Below are positions 52,415 to 62,078 of a stretch of 64,000 bases of DNA, one piece after another. Positions within the stretch are counted from its first letter, which is position 1, and every line of letters begins with the position of its first letter. The position numbers were made by a program, and so were the translations under genes. Location of the stretch: contig MLAX01000005.1 in assembly GCA_001890945.1 (NCBI GenBank), positions 496,001 through 560,000 on the forward strand, given 5' to 3'. The DNA comes from Alphaproteobacteria bacterium AO1-B (GTDB lineage: Bacteria > Pseudomonadota > Alphaproteobacteria > Rhizobiales > Stappiaceae). The notes beneath the pieces were generated by a model that saw only the letters and a program-made list of their open reading frames with translations, was not told where the DNA came from and did not search any database.

Positions 52415-53286
52415 GTCCGTTTTGGAGCCGCGCGGATCATCAAGACCGCGCCGACCACCAAAGCCATGCCGGCTATCTGGATCATCGAGAGGGTTTCTCC
52501 AAACAGGAAATAGCTCTCAATGGCTGTTGCGACCGGCACGAGGTAAAACAGGCTAGCCACTTGCGAAACCGCACCCTGGCGGATGAGTAGCATCAACAAC
52601 ATGATCGCGCCGATCGACAGCACCAAAACAAGCCAGGCAAGCGCTACGATCAACTCGCCCGACCACGTGATTTGCCAAGTCTCGAAAAGGCTGAGTGGTG
52701 TTGTGACCAAAAGGGCGCCGACATATTGCCAGAAGGTTGCTGCCAGAAGATCGGTGTTGGGTACGAAGCGCTTTTGATAAACCGTGCCAACACTGATTGC
52801 GATAACAGAAAAGAAGACAACACTGATCGTAACGAGTGTGATGCCAGACCCAGCAAGATCAAACCTGGGTCCAAGCACAAGACCGAGGCCGCTCAGGCCA
52901 ATCGCCATACTGATCCAGTGTTTGCGACTGATCACTTCTCCGATCATACCAACTGCAAAAATAGCTGTCAGAACCGGCTGCAATCCGACGATAATCGCTG
53001 AAGCTCCAGCAGGCATGCCTTGTTTGATGGCCCAGAAAACGCCGCCCAGGTAGATCCCGTGGACCAGCATGCCGGTCACGATGCAGTGGCCAATTGCCTT
53101 TTTGTCCTTCGTCCAGGATTTCACCCAAAACAGACCGAGAAGGAACAAAATGGGCAAGACCGCAGCGAACCGGACCGTCAGGAAAGCCATTGGTTCGATG
53201 TACGGCGCGCCCAGCTTTGAACCGATAAAACCGGTTGACCATAGAAGAACAAAAAGCGCAGGGGCAATTTTGGCCAGATATGCCAA
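52411..53286 (-). CDS. EamA/DMT family transporter
   Basis: A 291-residue protein with ten membrane helices in two EamA repeats (LFVLLWSTGFIGSKLGAPYI in repeat one, LVTISVVFFSVIAISVGTVYQ in repeat two). Such proteins export amino acids, nucleotides or other metabolites. The substrate cannot be told. It overlaps the end of the converging YihY gene by 4 bases. Confidence 0.93.
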   Translation of the reverse strand: MAYLAKIAPALFVLLWSTGFIGSKLGAPYIEPMAFLTVRFAAVLPILFLLGLFWVKSWTKDKKAIGHCIVTGMLVHGIYLGGVFWAIKQGMPAGASAIIVGLQPVLTAIFAVGMIGEVISRKHWISMAIGLSGLGLVLGPRFDLAGSGITLVTISVVFFSVIAISVGTVYQKRFVPNTDLLAATFWQYVGALLVTTPLSLFETWQITWSGELIVALAWLVLVLSIGAIMLLMLLIRQGAVSQVASLFYLVPVATAIESYFLFGETLSMIQIAGMALVVGAVLMIRAAPKRT

Positions 53287-53427
53287 GTCAATCTCCGGGG
53301 GTGGTTCGCCAAACCAGCAAAGTGGTCGATGAGGGGAAATGAAAAAGAATGATTTTCAGATTAACCGGAAATTGGCAATTTTAGCTAACTCTGAGGAAAC
53401 ACTATTTCTCTCAGGGGACATAAGCCA

Positions 53428-55434
53428 GTGGCAATCGGTGCGCAATCAACTTTTGGAGTTTTGTCCAAACTCTCGGTCAAAGTGCGGGTTATGGCGCTCA
53501 GTCTTGTGACAGTCGTTGGCCTCGTCATCATCGGCGGGGTTTATTTCTGGAGCCAGGGCGAGCTGAATTCGGCTTTTGGCAGGATGAACCAAAGTGCCGA
53601 TCTGGCCGAAGAAGTGGCAGCGCTCTCTGAGACGGCAGCACGGCTGCAGATCATTGAAAATCAATACTTTGCAGCGCCCTCTGCCGAAGCGTTTCAAAGA
53701 TTCACAACCGAAATGATTGTCGCGACGGATTTGGTTGCCAAGCTGGAAAACAATCCTGCCGCGGCGAGCTACGCCGCCCAGGTTGCCGATGTGAAAGATA
53801 CGCTAGAGGGCACAAGCGGCGCGTTCGAGATGCTGGACAGCGTCCGGCAGCAAATCGGTTATACGAACCAGGATGGGCAGCTGGCACGCCTCGATTCGCT
53901 CACTGGTGCAGTGAAAGATCGTTTGTTTGAAGAAATGAAGTTTGGCGGCGGCCCGGACTTTGAAAAGCTGGCGCGCGCTATCCTCGCTGTGCAGCTCGCG
54001 GAAAAAGAATTCACCCTCAACAGCACGCCCGAAGCAATCGGCGTCTTCGATAAGCAGTTTGCGGCGTTCGAGAAACTGCTCAAGAGGGTCTACATTCAAG
54101 ATGCGATCAAGAAAGAGCTCGCCGATAACATGACGGCGTATCAGGAGACGTTTGCCCAGTATACGGCAGCGGTTGAGCAAGAGACGAGCAGCACCGCCCT
54201 CCTGGAAAACCTTTTTCAACTGGTGCCACCGCACATCGACGCTCTGAATGCCGCTGCAAAAGACCTGCAGGCGCAGGCTGCCACTCAACTCGAGACTGCC
54301 CGGTCGATCGCAACCTATGCAATTGGTGGGACCATTCTTGGTTTGCTGATCTTGTTGCCTGCAATCGCATTTTTGGTTGGTCAATCGGTAGCCGGACCGT
54401 TGGCGCATCTCCAGAAAGCCATGGAAGCCCTGGCGGGTGGTCAGACAGACATCGCCTTGCCGGAAGCAAAGGGTAAAACTGAACTTGCTGCCATTGCCCG
54501 GACGGTTTTGGTCTTCCGGGACAATGCGGTCGAGAGATCGCAGCTTGCAGCAGCTCAGGAACAGGAAAACAAGGCTCGTGAAGAACGTGTCGCCCGTCTG
54601 GAAGACATTATCGGCCGGTTTGAAGGCACGGTAACTGACGCGCTCGGCAGTTTGGACCGGGCCAATGACGAACTGCGCCAGACCTCGCAATCAATGGAAC
54701 AGGCGGCCGACGATGTGGCGGATCAATCGTCTGGTGCAACGGGTGCGGTGAGAACAGCTGCGGAAAATGTCACATCGGCAGCCCAGTCTGCGGACGAATT
54801 GGCAGCCTCGATTGCCGAGATCTCAAATCAGGCAACCCGGTCTACGGAAGTTGCTCAGCAAGCCGTTTTAAGTGCCTCCACAACGGTTTCGACCATGCAG
54901 GAGCTCTCCAGCGCGGCAGAACGGATCGGCGAAGTCATGAGCCTGATCCGGGATATTGCAAGTCAAACCAATCTGCTCGCTCTGAACGCGACCATCGAAG
55001 CCGCGCGTGCCGGTGAAGCCGGTAAGGGCTTTGCGGTTGTTGCTGCCGAGGTCAAGCAATTGGCTGATCAGACATCGAAAGCGACGGAAGAGATCGCGAT
55101 CCAGATTGAAGCCATCCAGGGATCGTCCGGTCACGCTGTGCAGGCCATTGAGGATGTCAGCAAAATTATCTCCGACATGGAAAACCTGGCATCGTCGGTT
55201 GCAGATTCCGTTCAGCATCAGGATCAGGCGGTCCGAGAGATTTCCGACAACGTTTCTAGTGCGTCTCAGCGGTCTGATGAAGCAGCCGATCGTATGACGA
55301 GCGTTGGATCCGCTGCAGAACTTGCCCGAACCAATGGTGCTGAGGTCGATAAACTAGCGCAATCCCTGTCTCAGCAGGGCGGGCTGATCCGTCAGGAAAT
55401 CGCGACATTCCTGCAAGGTGTTCGCAGCGCCTAA
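53428..55434 (+). CDS. Methyl-accepting chemotaxis protein with helical periplasmic domain
   Basis: A 668-residue chemoreceptor. TM1 ([20 protein letters not shown]) is followed by a helix-rich periplasmic domain (about 45-285, of helical-bundle type), TM2 ([20 protein letters not shown]), HAMP ([19 protein letters not shown]) and the signalling domain. The tip is [19 protein letters not shown] with [15 protein letters not shown]. No C-terminal pentapeptide. The GTG start at 53428 follows AGGGG. It is a second orphan receptor; no CtrA box was found upstream. Confidence 0.92.
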   Translation: MAIGAQSTFGVLSKLSVKVRVMALSLVTVVGLVIIGGVYFWSQGELNSAFGRMNQSADLAEEVAALSETAARLQIIENQYFAAPSAEAFQRFTTEMIVATDLVAKLENNPAAASYAAQVADVKDTLEGTSGAFEMLDSVRQQIGYTNQDGQLARLDSLTGAVKDRLFEEMKFGGGPDFEKLARAILAVQLAEKEFTLNSTPEAIGVFDKQFAAFEKLLKRVYIQDAIKKELADNMTAYQETFAQYTAAVEQETSSTALLENLFQLVPPHIDALNAAAKDLQAQAATQLETARSIATYAIGGTILGLLILLPAIAFLVGQSVAGPLAHLQKAMEALAGGQTDIALPEAKGKTELAAIARTVLVFRDNAVERSQLAAAQEQENKAREERVARLEDIIGRFEGTVTDALGSLDRANDELRQTSQSMEQAADDVADQSSGATGAVRTAAENVTSAAQSADELAASIAEISNQATRSTEVAQQAVLSASTTVSTMQELSSAAERIGEVMSLIRDIASQTNLLALNATIEAARAGEAGKGFAVVAAEVKQLADQTSKATEEIAIQIEAIQGSSGHAVQAIEDVSKIISDMENLASSVADSVQHQDQAVREISDNVSSASQRSDEAADRMTSVGSAAELARTNGAEVDKLAQSLSQQGGLIRQEIATFLQGVRSA

Positions 55435-55453
55435 CGGATAGGCGAGAAGTTTC

Positions 55454-55505
55454 AAAAGCCGCTTTGCCAACCGGGACTTAATGCCCCGCTGGCGGGCGGC
55501 TTTTC
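55454..55505 (+). terminator. Possible terminator after the second chemoreceptor
   Basis: AAAAGCCGC (55454-55462) can pair with GCGGCTTTT (55496-55504) around a loop that includes a competing inner CCCGC/GCGGG stem. The T-rich right arm suggests termination, but alternatives exist. Confidence 0.5.
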
Positions 55506-55550
55506 TTCGTGCTAGGGACGAGTCTGATTGCACGAAGAAGGTGAAACGGG

Positions 55551-56735
55551 ATGCAGGAAGAGATCGTCATAGTCGGGGCTGGTCAAGCTGGTGCCCAGGT
55601 CGCTCAATCGCTTCGTCAAGGTGGTTTTGAAGGCGCGTTGCGGCTCATCGGCGACGAGGCTCATCCACCTTATCAACGCCCGCCACTATCCAAAAAATTC
55701 CTGGCTGGTGAAATTGGCGCCGAAGGGCTTTGGCTCCGGCCGCCAGCGTTCTACACGACCAACACCATCGACCACATCCCAAATACAAGTGTCGTTGGGA
55801 TCGACCGGTCGGCAAAACGTGTTCAGCTGGAAAACGGCGACACCATATCTTACGGAAAACTGGTCCTTGCGACGGGAACCAAAGCGCGTCTCCTTCCAAT
55901 CAAAGGCTCTGAAAAAGACGGCGTGGTCACATTGCGCTCCATTGGCGATGTTGATGCGATCCGTGACCGTTTGTCGAAGAGCCAGAACCTCGTCATCATC
56001 GGTGCCGGTTACATCGGTCTGGAGGTCGCTGCAGTGGCCCGCGCGCTCGGCAAGGATGTCTGCGTGATTGAAGCTCAGGACCGGCCGATGAAGCGGGTAG
56101 TGAGCGAAACTGTGTCGGGCTTTTTCGCGAAACTGCATTCCGATAATGGCGTTCAACTGCGTTTGAACACAGGCATTGAAGCGCTTGAGGGTGGAGAGGC
56201 GGTCGAATCCATCAAGCTGAGCAATGGAGACAGTGTCCCGGCCGACCTTGTGCTTGTCGCCGTTGGCGCCGAGCCAAATGATCAACTGGCCGCAGATGCG
56301 GGGCTGGATACAGACAACGGTGTTCTTGTTGATGGTGCAGCTCAGACAAGCGATCCGGACATCTATGCCGTTGGCGATTGCACCCGGTTTTATTCTGGGC
56401 GGTATTCACGCTCTGTGCGGATGGAAAGCGTCCAAAATGCGATTGATCAGGCCAAAATCGCGGCCCAGGCGTTGCTGGGGCAGGAGGTCGATTATGATCC
56501 CTTGCCGTGGTTCTGGTCGGATCAGTATGAAATCAAGCTGCAGATCGCGGGCCTGTCGGAAGGGTATGACAAGACAATCGTTGTCGGCGACCCAGCCGCT
56601 AAAAAGTTCTACGTTGCGTATCTGAAAGAAAATGCACTTATTGCGGTCGACAGCATCAATTCACCGCGCTCGCACATGATGGCGCGGCGGGTGATCGGCG
56701 AGATCTGGCGGGACGACCTGCTCCCGGACGCATAG
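55551..56735 (+). CDS. FAD-dependent ferredoxin reductase-like oxidoreductase
   Basis: A 394-residue flavoprotein of the pyridine nucleotide-disulfide family, ferredoxin/rubredoxin reductase type. The FAD motif is EIVIVGAGQAGAQVAQSL, the NAD(P)H motif VIIGAGYIGLEVAAVARAL, and the second FAD motif SDPDIYAVGDCTRFY, followed by ESVQNAIDQAKIAAQALLG. Such reductases feed electrons from NADH to a ferredoxin for oxygenases. No ferredoxin or oxygenase gene is adjacent, so its partner is elsewhere. Confidence 0.9.
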   Translation: MQEEIVIVGAGQAGAQVAQSLRQGGFEGALRLIGDEAHPPYQRPPLSKKFLAGEIGAEGLWLRPPAFYTTNTIDHIPNTSVVGIDRSAKRVQLENGDTISYGKLVLATGTKARLLPIKGSEKDGVVTLRSIGDVDAIRDRLSKSQNLVIIGAGYIGLEVAAVARALGKDVCVIEAQDRPMKRVVSETVSGFFAKLHSDNGVQLRLNTGIEALEGGEAVESIKLSNGDSVPADLVLVAVGAEPNDQLAADAGLDTDNGVLVDGAAQTSDPDIYAVGDCTRFYSGRYSRSVRMESVQNAIDQAKIAAQALLGQEVDYDPLPWFWSDQYEIKLQIAGLSEGYDKTIVVGDPAAKKFYVAYLKENALIAVDSINSPRSHMMARRVIGEIWRDDLLPDA

Positions 56736-56753
56736 ACGATCAGCTATTGAATA

Positions 56754-56789
56754 CAGGAGCGTTAGCGTTGAAAACCGATAACGCTCCTG
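56754..56789. repeat. Inverted repeat of 11-bp arms between converging genes
   Basis: CAGGAGCGTTA (56754-56764) and TAACGCTCCTG (56779-56789) are perfect inverted copies 14 bases apart. They lie between the ends of the reductase and hydrolase genes. No T-tract follows, so the terminator role is uncertain. Confidence 0.75.
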
Positions 56790-56823
56790 CAAGACCCCTC
56801 AGCATGTCGGCTGGCCGAGCGCC

Positions 56824-57621
56824 TTATTCTGCAGCCGCGTTTTGAAGAATGAGGCGGGTGGTGTCTTTTGGTATTTCCAGATGCACCATGTGACCAACGC
56901 GCTCAAAGATGTGCGTGGCAACAATGCCAGGCAGCTTGTGCGCCTGCCGTGTCGGTAGAACACGGTCCTGAGTTCCCCAAAGCACCTTGATCGGCATTGG
57001 AAGCGCTGCCATGTCGTCCCGCGGCAAAGTCTTTTGCACGGAGCCGTCGATGATTTCGTCGGCGATCGCCGACAGAGTTGCCGCGCCTCCTGGCCGGGCC
57101 CGGCTTTCTGCAGCGGTTTTTGCGAGGAATTTGGGAAGCTTGAATTCCCAGCCGAAGAACTGCTCGAGAAGAACTTCCATTTCCGCTGTCTCAGAGGCAA
57201 CCGCATAGCGCCGCAAAAGCCGATGATTGATTTCCGGCCCAAATCCACCGGGCGCCAAAAGCGTAAGACTGGCAACCAGCTCCGGTGCACGCAGGGCAAC
57301 CAATGCGGCAACAGCGCCACCCATGGAATGGCCAACCAGATGCACGCGTTTCAATTCCAGCGCTTCAAGGGATTGTGTCACAGCTTTTGCCGAAATCCCA
57401 GCGTGACCAACCTTGGGCCAATCCAGTGCTTCGCCGTGACCGGGCAGATCAAACGCCAGAGAGCGTTTGCGGCTGGCAAGACCAGTTTGAATGTTCACCC
57501 AGGTTTGGCGGTCGCCGCCAAAGCCGTGCAGCAAGATGACAGGCGCGCCGTCATCACCGGTCTCGCAGACTTGTTCGCGAAAGGGCAGGGTCGTGCGGGG
57601 ATTTGGGCGAAGGTCTGTCAT
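56824..57621 (-). CDS. Alpha/beta hydrolase
   Basis: A 265-residue alpha/beta hydrolase. The start ILLHGFGGDRQTWVNIQ, the nucleophile motif VGHSMGGAVA, the acid in LWGTQDRVLP and the His in FERVGHMVHLE form the normal triad. It resembles PcaD-like and acyltransferase-linked hydrolases; the substrate is unknown. It shares the minus strand with the downstream adenylate cyclase gene, which starts 30 bases beyond. Confidence 0.88.
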   Translation of the reverse strand: MTDLRPNPRTTLPFREQVCETGDDGAPVILLHGFGGDRQTWVNIQTGLASRKRSLAFDLPGHGEALDWPKVGHAGISAKAVTQSLEALELKRVHLVGHSMGGAVAALVALRAPELVASLTLLAPGGFGPEINHRLLRRYAVASETAEMEVLLEQFFGWEFKLPKFLAKTAAESRARPGGAATLSAIADEIIDGSVQKTLPRDDMAALPMPIKVLWGTQDRVLPTRQAHKLPGIVATHIFERVGHMVHLEIPKDTTRLILQNAAAE

Positions 57622-57651
57622 GGGTATCCGTTTGGTATCAAGAAATTGAGA

Positions 57652-58872
57652 TCAGGAGTGTGGTGCGCCGGGAACGGGCAGAGGTTCAAGTGAAAAAAGC
57701 GGTTGGCGGTCGGTAAAGCCGTCCAGCTCATAGGCTCCAGCATTCTGTGCGCGATCGCCCGCAAATTCAGCGATTTCACTGGTCATGAGAACGTCGGACT
57801 TGATCCGCTTGGTCAGATGTTCGATCCGCGCAGCGGCGTGAACTGTTTGACCAATAACCGAGAAGGTCAGCCGGTTTGCAACGCCGATATTGCCGAACAT
57901 GACACGGCCGGTCGAAAGAGCGATGCCCGCGTTCATTGTGTGATCGGTAGAGACGGTTTTGTTGATGTCATGGAGCCTCTGCCGGGTCTCATCCGCCGCC
58001 GCAATGGCCCTTTGGACCGCTTCTGAGAGTGATCCCTTTTGTGTTGGGAAGACACCCAGAACCGCATCGCCGATAAAGTCGAGGACTTCGCCGCCCTGCT
58101 GCAGAACCGCTCCAGCAGTTGCTTCAAAATATGTATTCAACCACTTGAGATAATCTTCGGGACCCAGGGCATCTGCAATAGCCGTAGAATTGCGCATGTC
58201 ACTGTAATAAATCACCGCGTCGATGGTCTCGCCATCTCCATGGCGGATTTGTCCATTCAGTACTTTGGTTCCTGCGATGCTGCCGAGGTATGTTTCGGCG
58301 ATGATTTTTGTGATGTGGCCTTGAAGCACGGCCCTTGCGGCGAGGGCGAGCCGTTTCTGGATATAGTTTATCGCGTTGAGGGCATCTTCAGAAAACCCGT
58401 CTTCTTCCCGAGTTGCCCAGCTTAGAATGATCCCGGTGTTTGGATACTCACCTTTGATCGCAGGTATCTCCATGTGGGTCGGTATAACCAGGTAATCCGT
58501 GTAACCCTCCGAGGCCAGACGGTTCAGGAGCGGAAATTCAGTTTGTGCATTGGCATTGGTCAATCGCCGGCGAAGCATCGGCTCTTCATTGATCAAAACG
58601 GCTCGAATGGGGCTTTGCAGCCAGTCTTCCGTATCTTCTTCGGAGTGCTCGATCTTTTCATGGTAGACCTCGCCGCCGTTTTCCCAAAAGGCGATTTCCG
58701 CTTCAATCATGGGGTGAAGCGTCGACCAGACAAGAATTGCGCGATCGACTGGAACGTGGCATTGGCGCAAGCGTTCACACATTTCTGCAAAAAGGGTGGT
58801 CATATCCGGGTCGCCGAGTGCCTCGCCGATCAGCCAATCCTCGATGTCATCTATTTCCATCATGTCGATCAT
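57652..58872 (-). CDS. Class III adenylate/guanylate cyclase
   Basis: A 406-residue protein. The catalytic domain is C-terminal (about 215-385): metal Asp residues are in VIYYSDMRNSTAIADAL and VLDFIGDAVLGVF, and the transition-state residues lie in FSVIGQTVHAAARIEHL. The N-terminal 200 residues contain an acidic start and a GAF-like region (LNRLASEGYTDYLVIPTHME) that may sense a signal. No membrane helix is seen, so it is soluble. The upstream hydrolase gene may be co-transcribed. Confidence 0.9.
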   Translation of the reverse strand: MIDMMEIDDIEDWLIGEALGDPDMTTLFAEMCERLRQCHVPVDRAILVWSTLHPMIEAEIAFWENGGEVYHEKIEHSEEDTEDWLQSPIRAVLINEEPMLRRRLTNANAQTEFPLLNRLASEGYTDYLVIPTHMEIPAIKGEYPNTGIILSWATREEDGFSEDALNAINYIQKRLALAARAVLQGHITKIIAETYLGSIAGTKVLNGQIRHGDGETIDAVIYYSDMRNSTAIADALGPEDYLKWLNTYFEATAGAVLQQGGEVLDFIGDAVLGVFPTQKGSLSEAVQRAIAAADETRQRLHDINKTVSTDHTMNAGIALSTGRVMFGNIGVANRLTFSVIGQTVHAAARIEHLTKRIKSDVLMTSEIAEFAGDRAQNAGAYELDGFTDRQPLFSLEPLPVPGAPHS

Positions 58873-58915
58873 GCGGGGAGGTTAGACCCTTTTCTCGATT
58901 GTGCCATCAGGCTTT

Positions 58916-60436
58916 CTAATTGGTGCGTTCATCGTCTACAGATGTGGCGACGCTTCCCGGCGGTACAATGATCCAATTGATCGTGAGGTCCGGAAAGGTG
59001 CCATAAGAGTGGAACGGCAGCGTGTGTCGGCCCCGGCGGCTGGCGTTTGGATAGAGCTCCATAATCCGGCCAGCAGGTCCTGAGTTCTCGCCGCGCCAAA
59101 GGATCATCACGCCCTTTTTCTGAACATCATCTAAGTCGATCCAGGGGCTCAATGTTGTGTTGTGCTCCAAGAACATTGAAGGTCTCGATGCGGCGTGAAG
59201 GGTTACATTGGCTGTCGTCCACTCATCTCCGGCGACATACGCCAGTTCAGTACCTGTTTCCTTTTCCCAGACATCAGAGAGGAATTCCGCGGCTGCCTTG
59301 CCTGGATAATGAATGCGGGATTGTTTGGTCTTCCAGAGAGGCTCCAGAACAGCTTGCCCAAAGAGGACGCCTAGAAAAATGGCCTGGATGACGAGAGCGC
59401 CTGTAAATGCGCGTTTGGGCGCAGACCAAAAAGCCGGAAGATGAAAATATCGAACTGCCACCAACCCGGACAGGACAAAGAGTGGCGTGCCCCACATATG
59501 TTTGAATTCACTGCCGGTTACAGCAGACGCCAGTAGCACCACGGCAAGCGGTACAAAAGCGAACCAGACAAGGAATCTGTCGGCTTCAAGCGTAAGTTCA
59601 GATCCGCGGGTGAACGACCATGATGTCTTTGCTGTTTTCAACTTTTGCCAGCTAAGGCCAAGCAACGCGACTATGAAAAGCCCGGCGTGATTGGCGACCT
59701 GTGCCAAAAGGAAGTTTATCGGATTGTAGACGTGGTCGAACAATGAACCTGCTGCATTGCTTCGGCCGATGGCATAACGGAAAGTCAGAAAGTCAGTTTC
59801 ATAAAGCCAATATAAATGGAGCCCTACCAGAAGAAGGAACGAAATTGAGCAGATCCATGGCCCGGAGGTTGCGAGATACCTGCGCCCGTCAGTGTAAACA
59901 AGGGCGTACAGTCCAATTGTGCCGATCAACAGGAAGACAAAGTATTTGGTGTAGAAGCCAATTGCGGCGACTGCCCCCAACAGGATCCAGTATCGGACTG
60001 CGCCTGAATTCAACGCGCACAAGAAGAAATAAATCATTCCTGCCCAGACCGGGATCTGGAGGATATTCGGGTTGAACTCGGGTACGGGGAGGGTGAAATA
60101 AAACGTTACGCTGGTAAGCACGATTGCCCAGAACCGTTGTTGTTCTGAGAAGCCAAGCTCTTTTCCTATCAACCAGACGAACCAGTATCCGATGCCAATG
60201 CTTATTGCGCTTAGCCAATAGGCTCCATAGGCGTGTCCACCGGTCAGGTGATAGCTCAGTTCAAGGAGCCAAGCCTGCATGGGCGGGTGTTTGGTATAGC
60301 CGAGTTGAATATCTCTGCCCCACGCAAATCCTTCAACTACATCCAGTGGCGGATTGGGGAAGCTCAAGGTCGGAACCAGTGCATAAAGAAGGCATAGAAG
60401 CCCTCCATACAGAAGCGCAGCGCGGCTGGCGTTCAT
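58916..60436 (-). CDS. GT-C glycosyltransferase (GT39/ArnT-like)
   Basis: A 506-residue integral membrane protein with about 11 helices. The ArnT/PMT_2-like first loop carries LDVVEGFAWGRDIQLGYTKHPPMQAW, with the acidic residues (D33, E36) expected at the donor site of this clan. It would use a polyprenyl-phosphate sugar as donor. ATG 60436 with GGAG before it is chosen. It follows the GtrA and GT2 genes, which can supply that donor. Confidence 0.85.
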   Translation of the reverse strand: MNASRAALLYGGLLCLLYALVPTLSFPNPPLDVVEGFAWGRDIQLGYTKHPPMQAWLLELSYHLTGGHAYGAYWLSAISIGIGYWFVWLIGKELGFSEQQRFWAIVLTSVTFYFTLPVPEFNPNILQIPVWAGMIYFFLCALNSGAVRYWILLGAVAAIGFYTKYFVFLLIGTIGLYALVYTDGRRYLATSGPWICSISFLLLVGLHLYWLYETDFLTFRYAIGRSNAAGSLFDHVYNPINFLLAQVANHAGLFIVALLGLSWQKLKTAKTSWSFTRGSELTLEADRFLVWFAFVPLAVVLLASAVTGSEFKHMWGTPLFVLSGLVAVRYFHLPAFWSAPKRAFTGALVIQAIFLGVLFGQAVLEPLWKTKQSRIHYPGKAAAEFLSDVWEKETGTELAYVAGDEWTTANVTLHAASRPSMFLEHNTTLSPWIDLDDVQKKGVMILWRGENSGPAGRIMELYPNASRRGRHTLPFHSYGTFPDLTINWIIVPPGSVATSVDDERTN

Positions 60437-60453
60437 CAACTACTCCAGTCCAA

Positions 60454-60891
60454 TCACGGATCAACTTCGGGATGCGAAAAAGCCCAAAAGCGGGTGGCAA
60501 TAAACGTAAGGGATGGAACAATTGCGATCGAAACCATCAAACCGAGCAGATCCGGCCAGGGCGTAAGGTTCAACCAAAGTGCCAATACGCTTGAGTTGAG
60601 CGCAAAGCCTGATGCCGCGATCAGTAAAAATCTCAGCATTGCCTTCAATGCGGTCTTTTCTTGGCGAAGGTGCGAGAAGCTCCAGTAAAAGTGGCCTGAA
60701 AAGGAAACGCCAAATGCGACCAAAAAGCCTGCAAAATTTGCCAGCATTGGCGGAAGAAGTCCGCTTTTCAGGAGAAAGCCGGCAACTCCGGCATGAGTCA
60801 GGGTTGCAAAAACGCCGACAACAGCAAATCTTCCGGCAGCATTGGCTTCCGTTTTCAGTGTTTGACGTTTGCGGTCAGTGATCATGATCAT
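60454..60891 (-). CDS. GtrA family membrane protein
   Basis: A 145-residue protein with four membrane helices (FAVVGVFATLTHAGVAGFLL, LANFAGFLVAFGVSFSGHF, MLRFLLIAASGFALNSSVLA and LGLMVSIAIVPSLTFIATRF). GtrA proteins are thought to flip polyprenyl-phosphate-linked sugars. Its start overlaps the GT2 gene end by 17 bases, and the GT-C gene follows. ATG 60891 gives the usual family length. Confidence 0.88.
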   Translation of the reverse strand: MIMITDRKRQTLKTEANAAGRFAVVGVFATLTHAGVAGFLLKSGLLPPMLANFAGFLVAFGVSFSGHFYWSFSHLRQEKTALKAMLRFLLIAASGFALNSSVLALWLNLTPWPDLLGLMVSIAIVPSLTFIATRFWAFSHPEVDP

Positions 60892-61834
60892 CTTGCTGAT
60901 GGGTTTGCTGAGGAGTGCCCTCAATGACATCCTGCAGTAGGTAAACCGGCCGTTGCTTCGATTCATTAAATAGCCGGGTCACGTACTCACCGATCATTCC
61001 GATTGAGAGCAGCTGGATTCCAGAGAAGAGCAGCACTGCAACCATGATGGAGGTGTAACCTGGAACGTCGATGCCGAAAATTATTCCCCTGATCGTGAGA
61101 TACATGGCATAGGCGAAGGCGAGGATTGACACCAGAGCGCCGCCGTAAAACCACATCCTCAACGGCATTGTTGTAAAGCCCGTGATGCCGTCGAGCGCGA
61201 AGTTCCAGAGTTTCCAGTAGTTGAACTTGCCGTCGCCTGCCTTCCGCGGGGGGCGTTCATAAGGAACAGCCATGGCGGGAAAACCCACCCAGGCAAACAG
61301 ACCTTTCATAAACCGGTTGCGTTCCGGTAACTGAAGCAGCGCATCAATTACCGCCCTGTCAATCAGGCGGAAATCACCGGCGTTCGGAGGCATGTCAATG
61401 TTCGAAAGCTTGTTGAAGACCTTGTAGAACATGCCTGCAGTCGATCGCTTCATCAGTGTGTCTGATGTTCGATCCACCCGCAGGCCATAAACCACATCAT
61501 AGCCGGCCCGCCAGCCATCAATCATTTGGTGGATCAATTCGGGTGGGTCTTGAAGATCTGCATCAATGATGACACCGATGTCGCCTTTGGCGGCCTCTAA
61601 ACCGGCAGAAAGGGCCGCCTCCTTGCCGAAGTTCCGAGAGAGGCCGAGCAGCCGTCCGGGTAAGCCGTTGGCAAGCCTATCCGTCAGTATGTCAGCCGTG
61701 GCATCCCGGCTGCCGTCGTCGATAAAAACATATTCGTATTGCAGCCCTGTTTCCTCAAGAACGCGTTTGGTCTCCTCCAGAAAATGGCCGATAACGTCTT
61801 CTTCGTTGTAGACCGGCACTATGACGCTGATCAT
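60875..61834 (-). CDS. Family 2 glycosyltransferase, GtrB/DPM-like
   Basis: A 319-residue enzyme. The GT2 domain opens ISVIVPVYNEEDVIGHFL, with FIDDGSRDATADIL, the acidic DxD-type IDADLQDPPELIHQMI and YDVVYGLRVDRTS. Two C-terminal membrane helices (MWFYGGALVSILAFAYAMYL and TSIMVAVLLFSGIQLLSIGM) anchor it. It would transfer a sugar from UDP to polyprenyl phosphate. ATG 61834 matches the family start; the frame extends to 61963. Confidence 0.9.
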   Translation of the reverse strand: MISVIVPVYNEEDVIGHFLEETKRVLEETGLQYEYVFIDDGSRDATADILTDRLANGLPGRLLGLSRNFGKEAALSAGLEAAKGDIGVIIDADLQDPPELIHQMIDGWRAGYDVVYGLRVDRTSDTLMKRSTAGMFYKVFNKLSNIDMPPNAGDFRLIDRAVIDALLQLPERNRFMKGLFAWVGFPAMAVPYERPPRKAGDGKFNYWKLWNFALDGITGFTTMPLRMWFYGGALVSILAFAYAMYLTIRGIIFGIDVPGYTSIMVAVLLFSGIQLLSIGMIGEYVTRLFNESKQRPVYLLQDVIEGTPQQTHQQDDHDH

Positions 61835-62017
61835 AGGACGTTCCGTTCGGAGTTCTTTCCGGCGGGACACGTAGATTTTTGGGGCTTGTTTTGGCTGCAT
61901 TGATACGGTGGCTTTTTGGATCTTCGCGGCAACCTGCCGGAAAAGACCGAGAAACGCCAGCATTTAGAAAACTTCGGAAGCAAAATAGTGCTTTAGCATT
62001 TGCTTTGGTGGTTCAGA

Positions 62018-62057
62018 GCAAAAAAGCCGGCGCTCATTTTGAGCGCCGGCTTTTGCT
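62018..62057 (-). terminator. Terminator of secA
   Basis: AAAAGCCGGCGCTCA pairs with TGAGCGCCGGCTTTT (15 bp) around a TTT loop; the T-rich side is on the minus strand. It lies 22 bases after the secA stop. Confidence 0.92.
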
Positions 62058-62078
62058 ATTCGTTAGAACCGCGTGCTG

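Noticed and set aside
53340-53427. A CtrA box upstream of the second chemoreceptor
   Set aside because: Only one half-site (TTAACC) is present, with no TTAA 7 bases before it.
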